Shown here: positions 9,237 through 19,100 of the stretch, one piece after another
Numbering within the stretch: the first letter of the stretch is position 1
Layout: each line of letters begins with the position of its first letter
Source: Pleurocapsa sp. PCC 7327
GTDB taxonomy: Bacteria; Cyanobacteriota; Cyanobacteriia; Cyanobacteriales; Microcystaceae
Assembly (NCBI RefSeq): GCF_000317025.1
Contig: NC_019689.1
Coordinates: 4,821,501-4,885,500, forward strand
DNA length: 64,000 nt
Direction of reading: 5' to 3'
Program-made: the position numbers and the translations under genes
Notes under the pieces: generated by a model
Seen by the model: only the letters and a program-made list of their open reading frames with translations
The model's database searches: none
What the model was told of the DNA's origin: nothing

Positions 9237-9570
9237 GGGCGAGTTGTCATGTACTGGCTATATTGTAAGCGACACTCTATGAGGATGGGTTAACTTATTA
9301 AAACTAAATGCTTCCCAGCTTTTACCTGAAGGAGCGAATAGGTTAGTCTTCGACTTAGCCTATTTAACTTAATTTTTATTTTATAAATAAAATCTTCAAT
9401 TCATTACCAAAACAAAATAAACTAAAATTCTATACTTATCGAAAATTGTGTATAAGGAACATTAGGAAAGTCTAGAAACGTCTATAAACATCACAGAAGA
9501 AACTTCATTCGCTATTGCGATCGGTCGAGTCAAAATTTTTCTAGATTTATTTGGTAGGACACAAGTATTA
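9237..9570. other. Intergenic region between helicase and GGDEF genes
   Basis: A 334-base AT-rich divergent promoter region. I see no RNA gene, no long palindrome and no convincing promoter beyond AT-rich tracts. Confidence 0.4.
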
Positions 9571-10560
9571 ATGAAAGCGTTTAACCCCCAAGACTTCCAT
9601 ATTCTTATTGTAGATGGCACTAGCGATAATGATAATCTTCAGCCGACGATCGCCAGGTTGGCAGCAACGGGGTACGACATATCTTTTGTGGCTAACGAAC
9701 AGGAAGCGCTAGAGGCAATTAAACAGCTCCAACCAGATTTAATTCTTTTCAATCTCACCAAGCAGGATGCAAACCCGCTAGAAATAGGCAAAACCCTACA
9801 TGCCCATTCTGAGTATGCTCGAATTCCTAAGCTTTTTCTGACCGCTAATCGGGAACAAGAGGCATTGCTCGAAACGCTCGATAGCGGCATGGTCGATTCC
9901 TTGAGCCAACCATCCAACGAGTTAGAAGTGCTGGCTTGCATTAGAACCCATTTGAAATTAAAACGAAATTGGGATGAATTGCAGAAAGCTTATTCGGAAT
10001 TGGAAAAATTAGTCAACACCGATCCTTTAACAGGCGTGGCGAATCGTCGCGCTCTATTAGCGTTTGGAGAGAGAGAATTCAACCGCGCCAAGCGATATGC
10101 CCATCCCTTTTCAGTTTTAGCGATCGATATCGATCGCTTCAAACAAATCAACGACACCTACGGACACGATATCGGCGATCGCGTTTTGATTGCCATGTCA
10201 AGATCGATTACGCAATACCTTCGCCAAGTTGATTGTTTTGGGCGATTTGGCGGAGAAGAATTTTTAGTCTTTTTGCCGGAAACAGAAGAACTTCAAGCGA
10301 CAAAAGTTGCCGAACGCATACGCAAAAGAATCGCCAAAAACTCCCTCCAAGTTGCCGAACAAACCGTAACCATAACTATCAGCATCGGCATAGCGACTTA
10401 TCAACCCGGCGACGGAACGCTCGATGCCATTATAAAACGCGCCGATCGCTCTCTCTATAGCGCTAAAGAACAAGGACGCAACCGAGTAGGGATTAGTGTT
10501 CCCGTCGTCTCATCTTCTTGTAGCTGTCAATCGAAGTCGGAATTAAGAAGTATTTCTTAA
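9571..10560 (+). CDS. Diguanylate cyclase with degenerate receiver domain
   Basis: A 329-residue protein: receiver-like domain (~9-125), linker helix (~130-148) and GGDEF domain (~149-310). The GGDEF domain is complete: DPLTGVANRR, AIDIDRFKQINDTYGHDIGDRVL, and the active-site GGEEF at 227-231. RQVD at 218-221 is an RxxD inhibitory site exactly five residues before GGEEF, so the protein should make cyclic di-GMP and be product-inhibited. The receiver lacks its phosphoacceptor: the usual Asp is Asn61 (LILFNLTK) and the conserved Lys is Gln113 (LSQPS). Control by phosphorylation is therefore unlikely. A 20-bp tandem duplication begins at the stop codon. Confidence 0.93.
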   Translation: MKAFNPQDFHILIVDGTSDNDNLQPTIARLAATGYDISFVANEQEALEAIKQLQPDLILFNLTKQDANPLEIGKTLHAHSEYARIPKLFLTANREQEALLETLDSGMVDSLSQPSNELEVLACIRTHLKLKRNWDELQKAYSELEKLVNTDPLTGVANRRALLAFGEREFNRAKRYAHPFSVLAIDIDRFKQINDTYGHDIGDRVLIAMSRSITQYLRQVDCFGRFGGEEFLVFLPETEELQATKVAERIRKRIAKNSLQVAEQTVTITISIGIATYQPGDGTLDAIIKRADRSLYSAKEQGRNRVGISVPVVSSSCSCQSKSELRSIS

Positions 10561-10595
10561 TTGCAAGCTATCAAACTTAATTGCAAGCTATCAAA
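10556..10595. repeat. 20-bp perfect tandem duplication
   Basis: CTTAATTGCAAGCTATCAAA occurs twice without a gap (10556-10575, 10576-10595). The first copy includes the TAA stop of the GGDEF gene. Confidence 0.95.
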
Positions 10596-10846
10596 ACCTA
10601 AGCCGAGCAGGCAACGCGACAACCGATATCGATACATAGTGCCATCCATGCAATTGCATCGGTTAGCGCTCCCTCAAAGTTATCTCGTTTCTCTTTAATC
10701 TTGCTACAGATGGGGAGAGCGGGGGAGAGATTTGTAGCAAGGATTGGGATAATTAATATTATTGTGCCAATAGTTTCGATCGCCTCGAATTCAAATGCAG
10801 ACAGGTTGGACATGAGGACGACAGCCAAAAAACGCTTTCCCCATTA

Positions 10847-13321
10847 TCAAACCACAGGTTGGTTCATCTGTCGTCGCACGAGAGCATTTTCTAAAACTTG
10901 CTCGATGCGATCGCACAGGATAAATTCCATCTTTTCCCGTGCGTCTTGCGGCACTTCTGCCAAATCTTTTTCGTTCTGTTTGGGTAAAATGATACGAGTA
11001 ATCCCAGCTCGGCGAGCAGCTAACACTTTTTCTCGGACTCCGCCGATGGGTAGAACTTCGCCGCTGAGGTCGATTTCTCCAGTCATAGCAGTATCGGTGC
11101 GAACGGGTTGGTTGGTTAGCAAAGACGCGATCGCAACTACCATCGTCACTCCGGCTGACGGACCATCTTTGGGAATTGCACCCGCCGGAACGTGGAGATG
11201 CAAACCGTTGCTCTTGAAGGCGCTAACGTCAATTCCGAGCGCGTCCGCATTAGACCAGATGTAGGAATAAGCCAGTTTAGCGGATTCTTGCATGACTTCC
11301 CCAAGCTGACCCGTTAGAGTCAAATCTTTCCCTTGAGGCAGTAAAACCGCTTCGACAAAAAGGATTTCTCCGCCTTGCACGGTCCAAGCTAAACCCGTCG
11401 CTACCCCTGGCCGGCTGACTTTGCGCTTCTCTTCTCGCCAAAAATGCGGCGGACCGAGCAGTTCTTCGAGTTGTTCGGGATGAACGATAGTCGGCCTGGT
11501 TTCGCCGCTGGCATAGCGGACGGCAACTTTGCGACACAGCGTTCCTAATTGCTGTTCGAGCTTGCGTACCCCAGCTTCGCGGGTGTAGAGTTCGATTATT
11601 TGACGCAGCGTTTCTGTCGAAAGCTGTACGGCATTCGCTGGCAGTCCTGCCTTTTCGATTTGTCTGGGCAAGAGATATTGCTCGGCGATCGCCAGTTTTT
11701 CCTCTTCAGAATAACCGGACAGTTCGATAATTTCTAGCCGATCGAGCAAGGGTGCAGGCACGCGAGACAAATCGTTAGCCGTACCGATAAAGAGGATTTG
11801 AGACAGGTCGAAGTCCAAATCGAGGTAGAGATCGCGGAAACTATAGTTTTGCTGCGGGTCGAGAATTTCTAGCAATACCGATGCCGGATCGCCGCGATAG
11901 TCCATACCGATTTTATCGAGTTCGTCGAGCATGATGACGGGATTTTTGACTCCGGCTCGATGCAATGCCTGTACGATACGACCAGGCATGGCGCCGATGT
12001 AGGTGCGGCGGTGACCCCGCAATTCGGCTTCATCTCGCAACCCGCCGAGACCGATCCGCTCGAAAGGACGACCCAAAGCGCGAGCGATCGACCGACCCAG
12101 ACTGGTTTTCCCAGTTCCTGGCGGTCCGACGAAGCAGATTACCGTTCCGATGCTGTAACGCTCGTCGTGTCGTTCTGGCTTTTCCTCCTCTGTGTCCTCG
12201 TTCCGAGCCATTCGTTTGAGCTTGAAAGTGGCTAGGTGTTCGATGATGCGATCTTTGATTTTGGACAGACCGTAGTGGTCGGCATCGAGAACTTCTCTGG
12301 CATTTTGCAAATCGAGATTATCTTCAACCGTCTTATTCCACGGCATTTCTAGGAGCCAGTCTAGATAGGTGCGAATGACCCCGCCTTCTGCCGAGGCACT
12401 GCCGATGCGTTCTAAGCGAGCCAATTCGCGTTTGGCTTGCTTTTCAGCTGGTTCTGGCAAGTTGGCCGTTGCTAGACGCGATCGCAATTCTTCGATCTCC
12501 TGTTTTTCAGAATCGACTTCGCCGAGTTCCTCCTGAATTTTCTTTAGTTGCTGGCGCAGGAAGAATTCTTTCTGCTGCTGGTCGATTTCCTTTTTGGTTT
12601 CGCCGAGAATTTCACCGCGCAGACGCAGGACTTCGATTTCTTTTTGCAAGTCTGCCAGCACTTGTCGCAGAAGCAATTCCAGATCGTTTTGCTCTAGCAA
12701 GGTCTGCATTTTGGGGACTTCCTGCTGAAGTAAAATGGCAGTCTGATAGGCTAACTGTGCTGGAGATTCGATATTGAGCAAGACCGTCAGGACTTCTTCT
12801 GGAAAGTTGGGATTGAGGGAGGCTGCTTCTTGCCAGAGGGATTTCAGCGCGCTCGTGAGAGCTTGGATTGACTGTTGCTGCGCTCCTGCCGCGATCGCCG
12901 CTTCTACTGTCAGGTTGGGCAAGCGCTCAAATTTAACAATATAAGTCGGCTCGGTCTGCAATAGTTGTTCGATGCGGACTCGCTCTTGACCTTCGATGAT
13001 AAGCTGAATCGGTCCTACGGGCAACCGAAGCATCTTATGGACTACTGCTAAGGTGGCGATCGGGTAGAGTTCTTCTAAGCTCTCAATTTCAGCTTTTTCT
13101 TCCTTTTCTAGCTTTTGAACGGCTTCTGGACGCACGGCAGCAATGATGACTTGTTTTTGCTCCGTCATCATTACCGACTCCGCCACCGATACCGATCGTG
13201 GTCGTCCCGCTACCACTGGCAAAGTCACGCCAGGTAATAGGACAATGTTGCGTAGCGGCAGCAAAAAACCCGTTTCTAATTTTTCTCTCGGTTTAAGCGC
13301 TAGGTGTGGAAGCGGGAACAT
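10847..13321 (-). CDS. lon: ATP-dependent protease Lon
   Basis: An 824-residue LonA-type protease that degrades misfolded and selected regulatory proteins in the cytoplasm. The N-terminal substrate-binding domain (~10-205) and long coiled region (~205-290) are followed by an AAA+ module with GPPGTGKTSLGRSIA and PVIMLDELDKIG. The C-terminal protease domain carries the catalytic dyad Ser722 (PKDGPSAGVTM) and Lys765 (GGVREKVLAARRAG), with the 43-residue spacing of the family. Most cyanobacteria lack Lon, so its presence is of taxonomic interest, though I cannot test how rare it is here. The gene appears monocistronic. Confidence 0.96.
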   Translation of the reverse strand: MFPLPHLALKPREKLETGFLLPLRNIVLLPGVTLPVVAGRPRSVSVAESVMMTEQKQVIIAAVRPEAVQKLEKEEKAEIESLEELYPIATLAVVHKMLRLPVGPIQLIIEGQERVRIEQLLQTEPTYIVKFERLPNLTVEAAIAAGAQQQSIQALTSALKSLWQEAASLNPNFPEEVLTVLLNIESPAQLAYQTAILLQQEVPKMQTLLEQNDLELLLRQVLADLQKEIEVLRLRGEILGETKKEIDQQQKEFFLRQQLKKIQEELGEVDSEKQEIEELRSRLATANLPEPAEKQAKRELARLERIGSASAEGGVIRTYLDWLLEMPWNKTVEDNLDLQNAREVLDADHYGLSKIKDRIIEHLATFKLKRMARNEDTEEEKPERHDERYSIGTVICFVGPPGTGKTSLGRSIARALGRPFERIGLGGLRDEAELRGHRRTYIGAMPGRIVQALHRAGVKNPVIMLDELDKIGMDYRGDPASVLLEILDPQQNYSFRDLYLDLDFDLSQILFIGTANDLSRVPAPLLDRLEIIELSGYSEEEKLAIAEQYLLPRQIEKAGLPANAVQLSTETLRQIIELYTREAGVRKLEQQLGTLCRKVAVRYASGETRPTIVHPEQLEELLGPPHFWREEKRKVSRPGVATGLAWTVQGGEILFVEAVLLPQGKDLTLTGQLGEVMQESAKLAYSYIWSNADALGIDVSAFKSNGLHLHVPAGAIPKDGPSAGVTMVVAIASLLTNQPVRTDTAMTGEIDLSGEVLPIGGVREKVLAARRAGITRIILPKQNEKDLAEVPQDAREKMEFILCDRIEQVLENALVRRQMNQPVV

Positions 13322-13704
13322 AATACCTCCTCATCCTGTCGATTCAAGAGTGGTCTTCTTACCTTAATGCTATAAAATCCCTGAGTTGAAGGAGATCGCT
13401 AAACCGTACTCGTTTCTAGTGCATTTTCTTCACTGATTTTTCTATAGGCGATCGTCGTAGCTAAACCTTTGTGCCAGTATTGATGTCATTGTCTCCTCCC
13501 AACATCCGATAAACTTATATCTTGTATCTTGCACCTTTGGCATCAAGGTTTAGAACTCTAGAACTAGAGTTCTAGGCTCAAAGCTCAACTCGATTAAAAT
13601 CGACTGAAATTCCGATCGGGTCTTCTTTAGAAGACTTTTTCGCTCGGACGGGAAATGAATGACAAGAGCAGTTGTTGATAGTAGTGCAAGATCTCAGATA
13701 AACG
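13322..13704. other. Intergenic region upstream of lon
   Basis: This 383-base stretch lies between two minus-strand genes and should contain the lon promoter. It holds a perfect hairpin at 13551-13574 (arms TAGAACTCTAG / CTAGAGTTCTA, loop AA). There is no poly-T after it on the minus strand, so it is not a clear terminator. No other structure was seen. Confidence 0.5.
13551..13574. repeat. 11-bp-arm perfect palindrome
   Basis: TAGAACTCTAG-AA-CTAGAGTTCTA, in the region between lon and the next minus-strand gene. It may be an operator or RNA processing site; neither is shown. Confidence 0.8.
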
Positions 13705-14697
13705 CTATGCTTCTCGTTTGAGAATCACCATTTTGTTACCAACTACTGGGTTGCGAGCTAGTAGCGTTCCTTGAGAATCGATGATTTCCAATTTGCGAAA
13801 ATCTAATTTCCGAGAACGTTCTAGGATAGAATTTGCCAATTTATCTTGTCTGCCGGGGTTGAGTTGATACCAATTGTCTCCCACAGTTACGAGCAAACGA
13901 CCTGCCAAGAAATTTGCTTCTACCGAACGAACCAATCCTTCTGGATACTGACTGGTAATCGCAGCAACTTGCTCTTGAATCGCTGCAATTAAACTCTGCT
14001 CAGGCGTTAATTCCGGTTCGGGTGGCGGGATGATTTCTACGGGTTCGGGTTTTCCGGGTGCTTTGAGTTCTGGCGGGGTTTTTACCACCTCTGGAGTTTG
14101 GGATGGGGCTTCCGGTGTAGTTTCTGGCGGGACTTCTCCGATTTCTGCAGACGGTTGGGGCAGCAGCAATACAGAAGTTATCAACACGGCCACGACAATT
14201 CCTGCGAGAATCCCCGTCAATCCCCAATCTGAGAGCTTCTCTTGCAAGGGTGCTGGCAGCCAAGAACGAATCTTAGCTAAAATGCCATCCCACCAGGTTT
14301 GCAAGCTGCTAAAACTCGGTAAAATCCTATCTATCCAACTTTCTTCTTCTGATGGTATTGCTTCCTCGATTTCTTGAGAAGCGATCGCTTCTTGGGCAGG
14401 TTTTGTAGGAGCGATTTCTGCGGTTTGGGTGGGGACAGCTTGCGTTGTTTCGGGCATTGTTACCTCGATTTTCCCTATCGAAGCCACTAATGTCTCAGTA
14501 TTGGCTAATAAACTTTCTACGATCGCTTTAGAAGGCAAATTCTCGACCGATTCTGCCCTGAGTTGGTTGACAATGCGATCGAGTTGCTCAATGTTTTTTT
14601 GCAACAGTTCGATAATTTCTGCCTGAGAATAGCTATTCTCAGAAGTTTCTGAGGGGGTTGGGTTATTGGGTGTTGACTGTTGCCGTTCTTGTGACAT
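13705..14697 (-). CDS. Single-pass membrane protein of unknown function
   Basis: A 330-residue protein. The start at 14697 is set by AGGAGGAG five bases upstream; a longer frame to 14802 has no such site. The N-terminal ~150 residues are acidic and Gln/Ser/Pro-rich with a coiled stretch (ELLQKNIEQLDRIVNQL). One transmembrane helix (LTGILAGIVVAVLITSVLLL, ~160-180) follows a Trp-rich amphipathic segment. A Pro/Glu-rich spacer then leads to a folded C-terminal domain (~235-325) containing VEANFLAGRLLVTVGDNWYQL and LEIIDSQGTLLARNPVVG. The layout suggests a cytoplasmic N-terminus and an extracytoplasmic C-terminal domain. Not recognised beyond that. Confidence 0.75.
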   Translation of the reverse strand: MSQERQQSTPNNPTPSETSENSYSQAEIIELLQKNIEQLDRIVNQLRAESVENLPSKAIVESLLANTETLVASIGKIEVTMPETTQAVPTQTAEIAPTKPAQEAIASQEIEEAIPSEEESWIDRILPSFSSLQTWWDGILAKIRSWLPAPLQEKLSDWGLTGILAGIVVAVLITSVLLLPQPSAEIGEVPPETTPEAPSQTPEVVKTPPELKAPGKPEPVEIIPPPEPELTPEQSLIAAIQEQVAAITSQYPEGLVRSVEANFLAGRLLVTVGDNWYQLNPGRQDKLANSILERSRKLDFRKLEIIDSQGTLLARNPVVGNKMVILKREA

Positions 14698-15088
14698 GGA
14701 CTCTCCTCCTAGACAGCTTAGAAGCTGCCGCCCTAGCACCAATCTATCATTTCTCTCAACCTTACCTCGGATAGAGTTGCTAAATCTTTGCAGATGTAGC
14801 ACCTGCTAGCATCTTTGTCTCTTTATTTCGATCGCGCGATCGTCGGTTTGGATAACCCAAATATTCTGAAATATATGCATTTTAGGTAATCTAAAACCGC
14901 TCTTGAAACAACATCTAGATCTCTCAATAGACCTCAAAAATCCTAATTTTTGACTTTATTAGGGAAAATAAAGTATATATCGATCGAAGCTAATATCCGA
15001 TGGATATTTAGTCTCTTAGCAGACAGGCTCGCAGCTTCAGCTTGACCGAGCTGATAATGTCTTTGACCTAGAGGAAATAGGGGTTCTA

Positions 15089-15877
15089 ATGACACAAGTT
15101 TTTTTGGAAAAATCTACAGTAGAGCAATGGGACAGAGACTATTACCACCCTATTGCTTTGAAATATTACGATCGCGCCATTTCAGACATGCTTCGGATGA
15201 TGGAAGTTGAGCCTGGCGCAACAGTTCTCGATGCCGGATGTGGACCTGGCGTTCACAGTATTCGAGTTGCAAAGGCGGGTTATCGCGTTTGCGCGATCGA
15301 CATCTCAAAAACGATGCTCGAACAAGCGAAGTGCCGCGTAAGAGTTGCAAATGTTAGCGATCGCGTAGAATTTCATCAAAAGGATTTGACCCAACTCGAC
15401 TTCCCAGACAGCTCGTTTTGCTATGCTTTTTCTTGGGGAGTCATCATCCACATTCGAGAGGCTGAAAAAGCCCTTGACGAGCTGGCCCGTATCGTTGAGC
15501 CAGGAGGTAAGCTAGCACTATACTTAACGAACAAGACAGCAGCAGACCACAAAATTGAATCTTTGATGCGCTTTGTACAGCGAAAACCATTGGCAGACTT
15601 TCACAGTTTCCCCTTTGGCGACGGTATTTGGTACCACATGAACAACCATAAGCTTTGGCTGTGGAGATTCGACGCTCAAGCAATCGTCAACTATCTTGCA
15701 GAGAAAGGATTGGTTTTAAAACATCGTCGCATAGGGGAACTATCAGAAATTCAGCGACGCTTACAAGGTCTCCCCCGACACCTACTTTTGCGATTGAATA
15801 ACTTAGCTTATAGCTTAAACATTCCCCCAGACATAGCTACAACTTCGCTGTTCGTCTTCGAGAAAAAACGTCGGTAG
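15089..15877 (+). CDS. Class I SAM-dependent methyltransferase
   Basis: A 262-residue enzyme with the Rossmann methyltransferase motifs: VLDAGCGPGVHSI (motif I, ~47-59), ICAID-type acidic strand end (VCAIDISKTML), a QKDLTQLDFPDSSF segment and LARIVEPGGKLALYL (post-III). It transfers a methyl group from S-adenosylmethionine; the acceptor cannot be read from sequence. The C-terminal ~100 residues (FGDGIWYHMNNHKLWLWRF) form the substrate-binding part. A 250-base gap with a small hairpin separates it from the downstream kinase gene, so a shared transcript is not certain. Confidence 0.88.
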   Translation: MTQVFLEKSTVEQWDRDYYHPIALKYYDRAISDMLRMMEVEPGATVLDAGCGPGVHSIRVAKAGYRVCAIDISKTMLEQAKCRVRVANVSDRVEFHQKDLTQLDFPDSSFCYAFSWGVIIHIREAEKALDELARIVEPGGKLALYLTNKTAADHKIESLMRFVQRKPLADFHSFPFGDGIWYHMNNHKLWLWRFDAQAIVNYLAEKGLVLKHRRIGELSEIQRRLQGLPRHLLLRLNNLAYSLNIPPDIATTSLFVFEKKRR

Positions 15878-15934
15878 AGCAGTAGCAAGCATTAAAACTC
15901 ATATAACTTGGCAAAGGGAGCCAATTTTCAAGTT

Positions 15935-15956
15935 CCTCTCCCAAGTTTGGGAGAGG
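15935..15956. repeat. 10-bp-arm hairpin after methyltransferase gene
   Basis: CCTCTCCCAA-GT-TTGGGAGAGG, 58 bases after the methyltransferase stop. It could end transcription, but no T-run follows. Confidence 0.6.
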
Positions 15957-16130
15957 CATTTAGGAAGTTTAATGACAATGGCGCAAAATCCTTCGTCTTT
16001 CAAGCTGGTTGAGAGCTTAAAATGAAGAACGGGATTTTTCTGGGTCTTGGAAAAACCGTCTATAAAGTTAAAGTTAAGAGGTAAGACCTATCTTTACTAA
16101 TAATGTCGCTTCAGTCATTGATGCAACTTT

Positions 16131-19100
16131 ATGGAACGATTGCTCGATAAGCTCGCTCTAGAGCAAGTCATTGAACGTTCTCCGCTGACGATTTCGCCAG
16201 ATATTTCTGTTGTCGATGCGATCGCCTTGCTCGCTCGAACTCAAGTCAGTTGCATTCCGGTAGTAGAAGACTCTAAATTAGTTGGGGTATTTTCGCCCAA
16301 GGATGTGGTTCGCCTCGTCGCTTCTGGAGAGGACTTATCTGGAGTTAGAATCGATCGAGTAATAGAGCAGCCAGTCATGGCGCTAAAATTATCCGACTCC
16401 GATAATCTCTCTACAGCTTTGTCCCTGCTGCACCAGCAGGGGACTTGCTCTTTACCCGTATTAGACGAACGAGAGCGCTTTGTAGGACTGGTGAGTGCCT
16501 GCCAACTCTGGGGAACGCTGAGGCAAAAAATAGAGAGGCAGGTAGACGAACGAACCGACGAGCTTGCCTGGACTAATACGCTATTGCAAAAGCGCGAACG
16601 ACAATTGAAACTTGCCTTGCAAGCCGCTAAACTCGGTTTCTGGGAACTGGATTTAAAAACGGAAGAGCTATCGTCATCGAGCCAATGCAAAGCCAACTTT
16701 GGCTTGCCTCCTGAAGCTGACTTGTCCAACGCCAGACTATTTGAACTCATCCATCCCGACGATCGCGATCGCGTGCGAGAATCTCTCAGGAAGGCGATCG
16801 AGCAACAGACAGATTATGAGGCACAATACCGCAATATCTGGCTCGATGGCAGCATTCATTGGGTCTTAGCCAGAGGTCGCGGCACTTACGAAGCCGACGG
16901 CACTCCGACTTCTATGCTTGGCGTTACCTTCGACATTACGGAACGCAAGCAAACCGAAGAAGCACTGCGAGAAAGCGAGACTCGGTTGCAGAAGTTAGCC
17001 GCCAACCTACCAGGAGTCATTTATACATTTGTCATCTATCCCGATGGCTCGATGAAATTTGAGTACATTAGCGAAGCGTGCCGGGAAATTCAAGAAGTAG
17101 AGCCAGAGGAAGTTCTCAGAAACGCTGCTATTTTGTACGAACAAATTCATCCCGAAGACTTGCAAAAAGTTCTCGCAGCCAATGCCATGAGCGCCCAAAC
17201 CTTAGAACCGTTTGCCTGCGAATGGCGTATCATCACTAAATCGGGAAAACTCAAGTGGGTGCGAGCTATTTCTCGACCGGAACGCCGCGACAACGGGCAG
17301 ACAGTTTGGTACGGTACGCTATTAGATATCAGCGATCGCAAGCTAGTCGAGCAACAGTTGCGCCAGAGCGAAGCGCGTTTTCAAATACTAGCTCGCGCTA
17401 CCAACGATGCCGTCTGGGACTGGAATTTACTAACCAATGAAATCTGGTGGAACGAAGCCGTACAAACGCTCTTTGGTTATTCAAAAGAGCAAGTCGGCAC
17501 CGAGGTGAGTTGGCGATACGAAAATATACATCCAGAAGATAGAGAGAGAATCGTTTCTGAAATTCATGGCATCATCGATCGCGATCGACAGTACTGGTCG
17601 AACGAATATCGCTTCCGACGCGCCGACGGATCTTATGCCGATATCTTCGATCGCGGCTATATCGTGCGCGACAATACGGGCAAACCAGTCCGCATGCTCG
17701 GCGCGATGATGGACATCAGCGATCGCAAACGAGCTGAAGAAGCGCTTCGGCAAAGTGAAGCCACTCTCCACAGCTTCTTTGACAGCGCCCCCACGATGAT
17801 GGGAATTGTCGAACTGCGAGATAACGACATCGTGCATCTCATCGATAACGCAGTGACGGCGCAATTATTTGGCAGAACGCCCGCAGCCATGCAAAATCAG
17901 TTAGATAGCCAACTAGGCATACCGCAAGAACACATCAGCCTGTGGCTCGATCGCTACCGCGAAGCCAAACGTACTGGAATCCCCGTTCGCTTCGAGTACT
18001 TTCACCCCGTTCCCGACGGAGTAAGATGGCTATCGGCTATCGTTTCTGCCATTGCAGGCGGTTCTGAAAGTCATCCGAGATTTGCCTATATTGCCGAGGA
18101 CATTACCGAACGCAAAAGGGCAGAAGCAGCTCTGCGAGAGAGCGAAAAGCGCTTTTACAACGCCTTTGAATATGCCGCCATCGGCATGGCACTGGTAGCG
18201 ATCGACGGTCGCTGGCTTAAAGTGAACCGTGCCTTGTGCGAAATTGTCGGTTACTCGCAAGAGGAATTACTCGCTACTAGCTTTCAGGCGATTACCCATC
18301 CAGAGGATTTAGAAAGCAGCATCGCTTACATGCAGCAACTTCTGGCGGGCGAGATTAACACCTACCAGATCGAGAAGCGTTACCTTCACCGACAAAGGCA
18401 TACTGTTTGGGTTTTGTTAAGCGTGTCTGTCGTGAGAGACGATCGCGGTCAACCTTTATACTTCATCGCGCAGATTCAAGATATCACGGCTCGCAAGCAA
18501 GCAGAAGCCTCGCTTCGGGAGAGCGAAGAACGCTGGCAGTTAGCTATCCGTGGCACTAACGACGGCATCTGGGACTGGAACGTTAAAACCAATGAAGTCT
18601 TTTTTTCACCTCGCTGGAAGGAAATGCTGGGATACGAAGACGGGGAAATTGCCAACCATCTCGATGAATGGTTAAAACGAGTGCATCCCGACGATCTCGG
18701 TTGGGTAACTCAAGCTCTTGAAGATCACTTCAATCAGAAAACCCCTTTTTATATCACCGAACATCGCGTCCGGTGCAAAGATGGGACTTATAAATGGATT
18801 CTCGATCGCGCTCAAGCGTTGTGGGACGAACGAGGTAATGTTGCTCGGATGTCAGGATCTCATACCGATATCACCAATCGCAAGCAAAGAGAAGAACTTT
18901 TAGAAAACATCGCCCGTGGGGTTTCCGCAGAAATTGGCGAAGCCTTCTTCCAGTCATTAGTTAAATATCTCAGCAAAGCCTTAAAGGTCGAATATGCTTT
19001 CATCAGCGAAATCGTCGATCCAGAAAGCAATCTCGCTAGAACGGTTGCCGGCTACAGCGACGGTCGCGCGATCGAGAATTTTGAGTATGCTCTGACTAAT

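Noticed and set aside
10598-10828. 76-codon minus-strand frame just downstream of lon
   Set aside because: It starts 18 bases after lon and has a hydrophobic stretch, but there is no ribosome-binding site or family match and it overlaps the G-rich repeat; at most a possible small membrane protein.
10701-11264. 187-codon plus-strand frame opposite the end of lon
   Set aside because: Shadow of lon; translation is Arg/Ser-rich without motifs.
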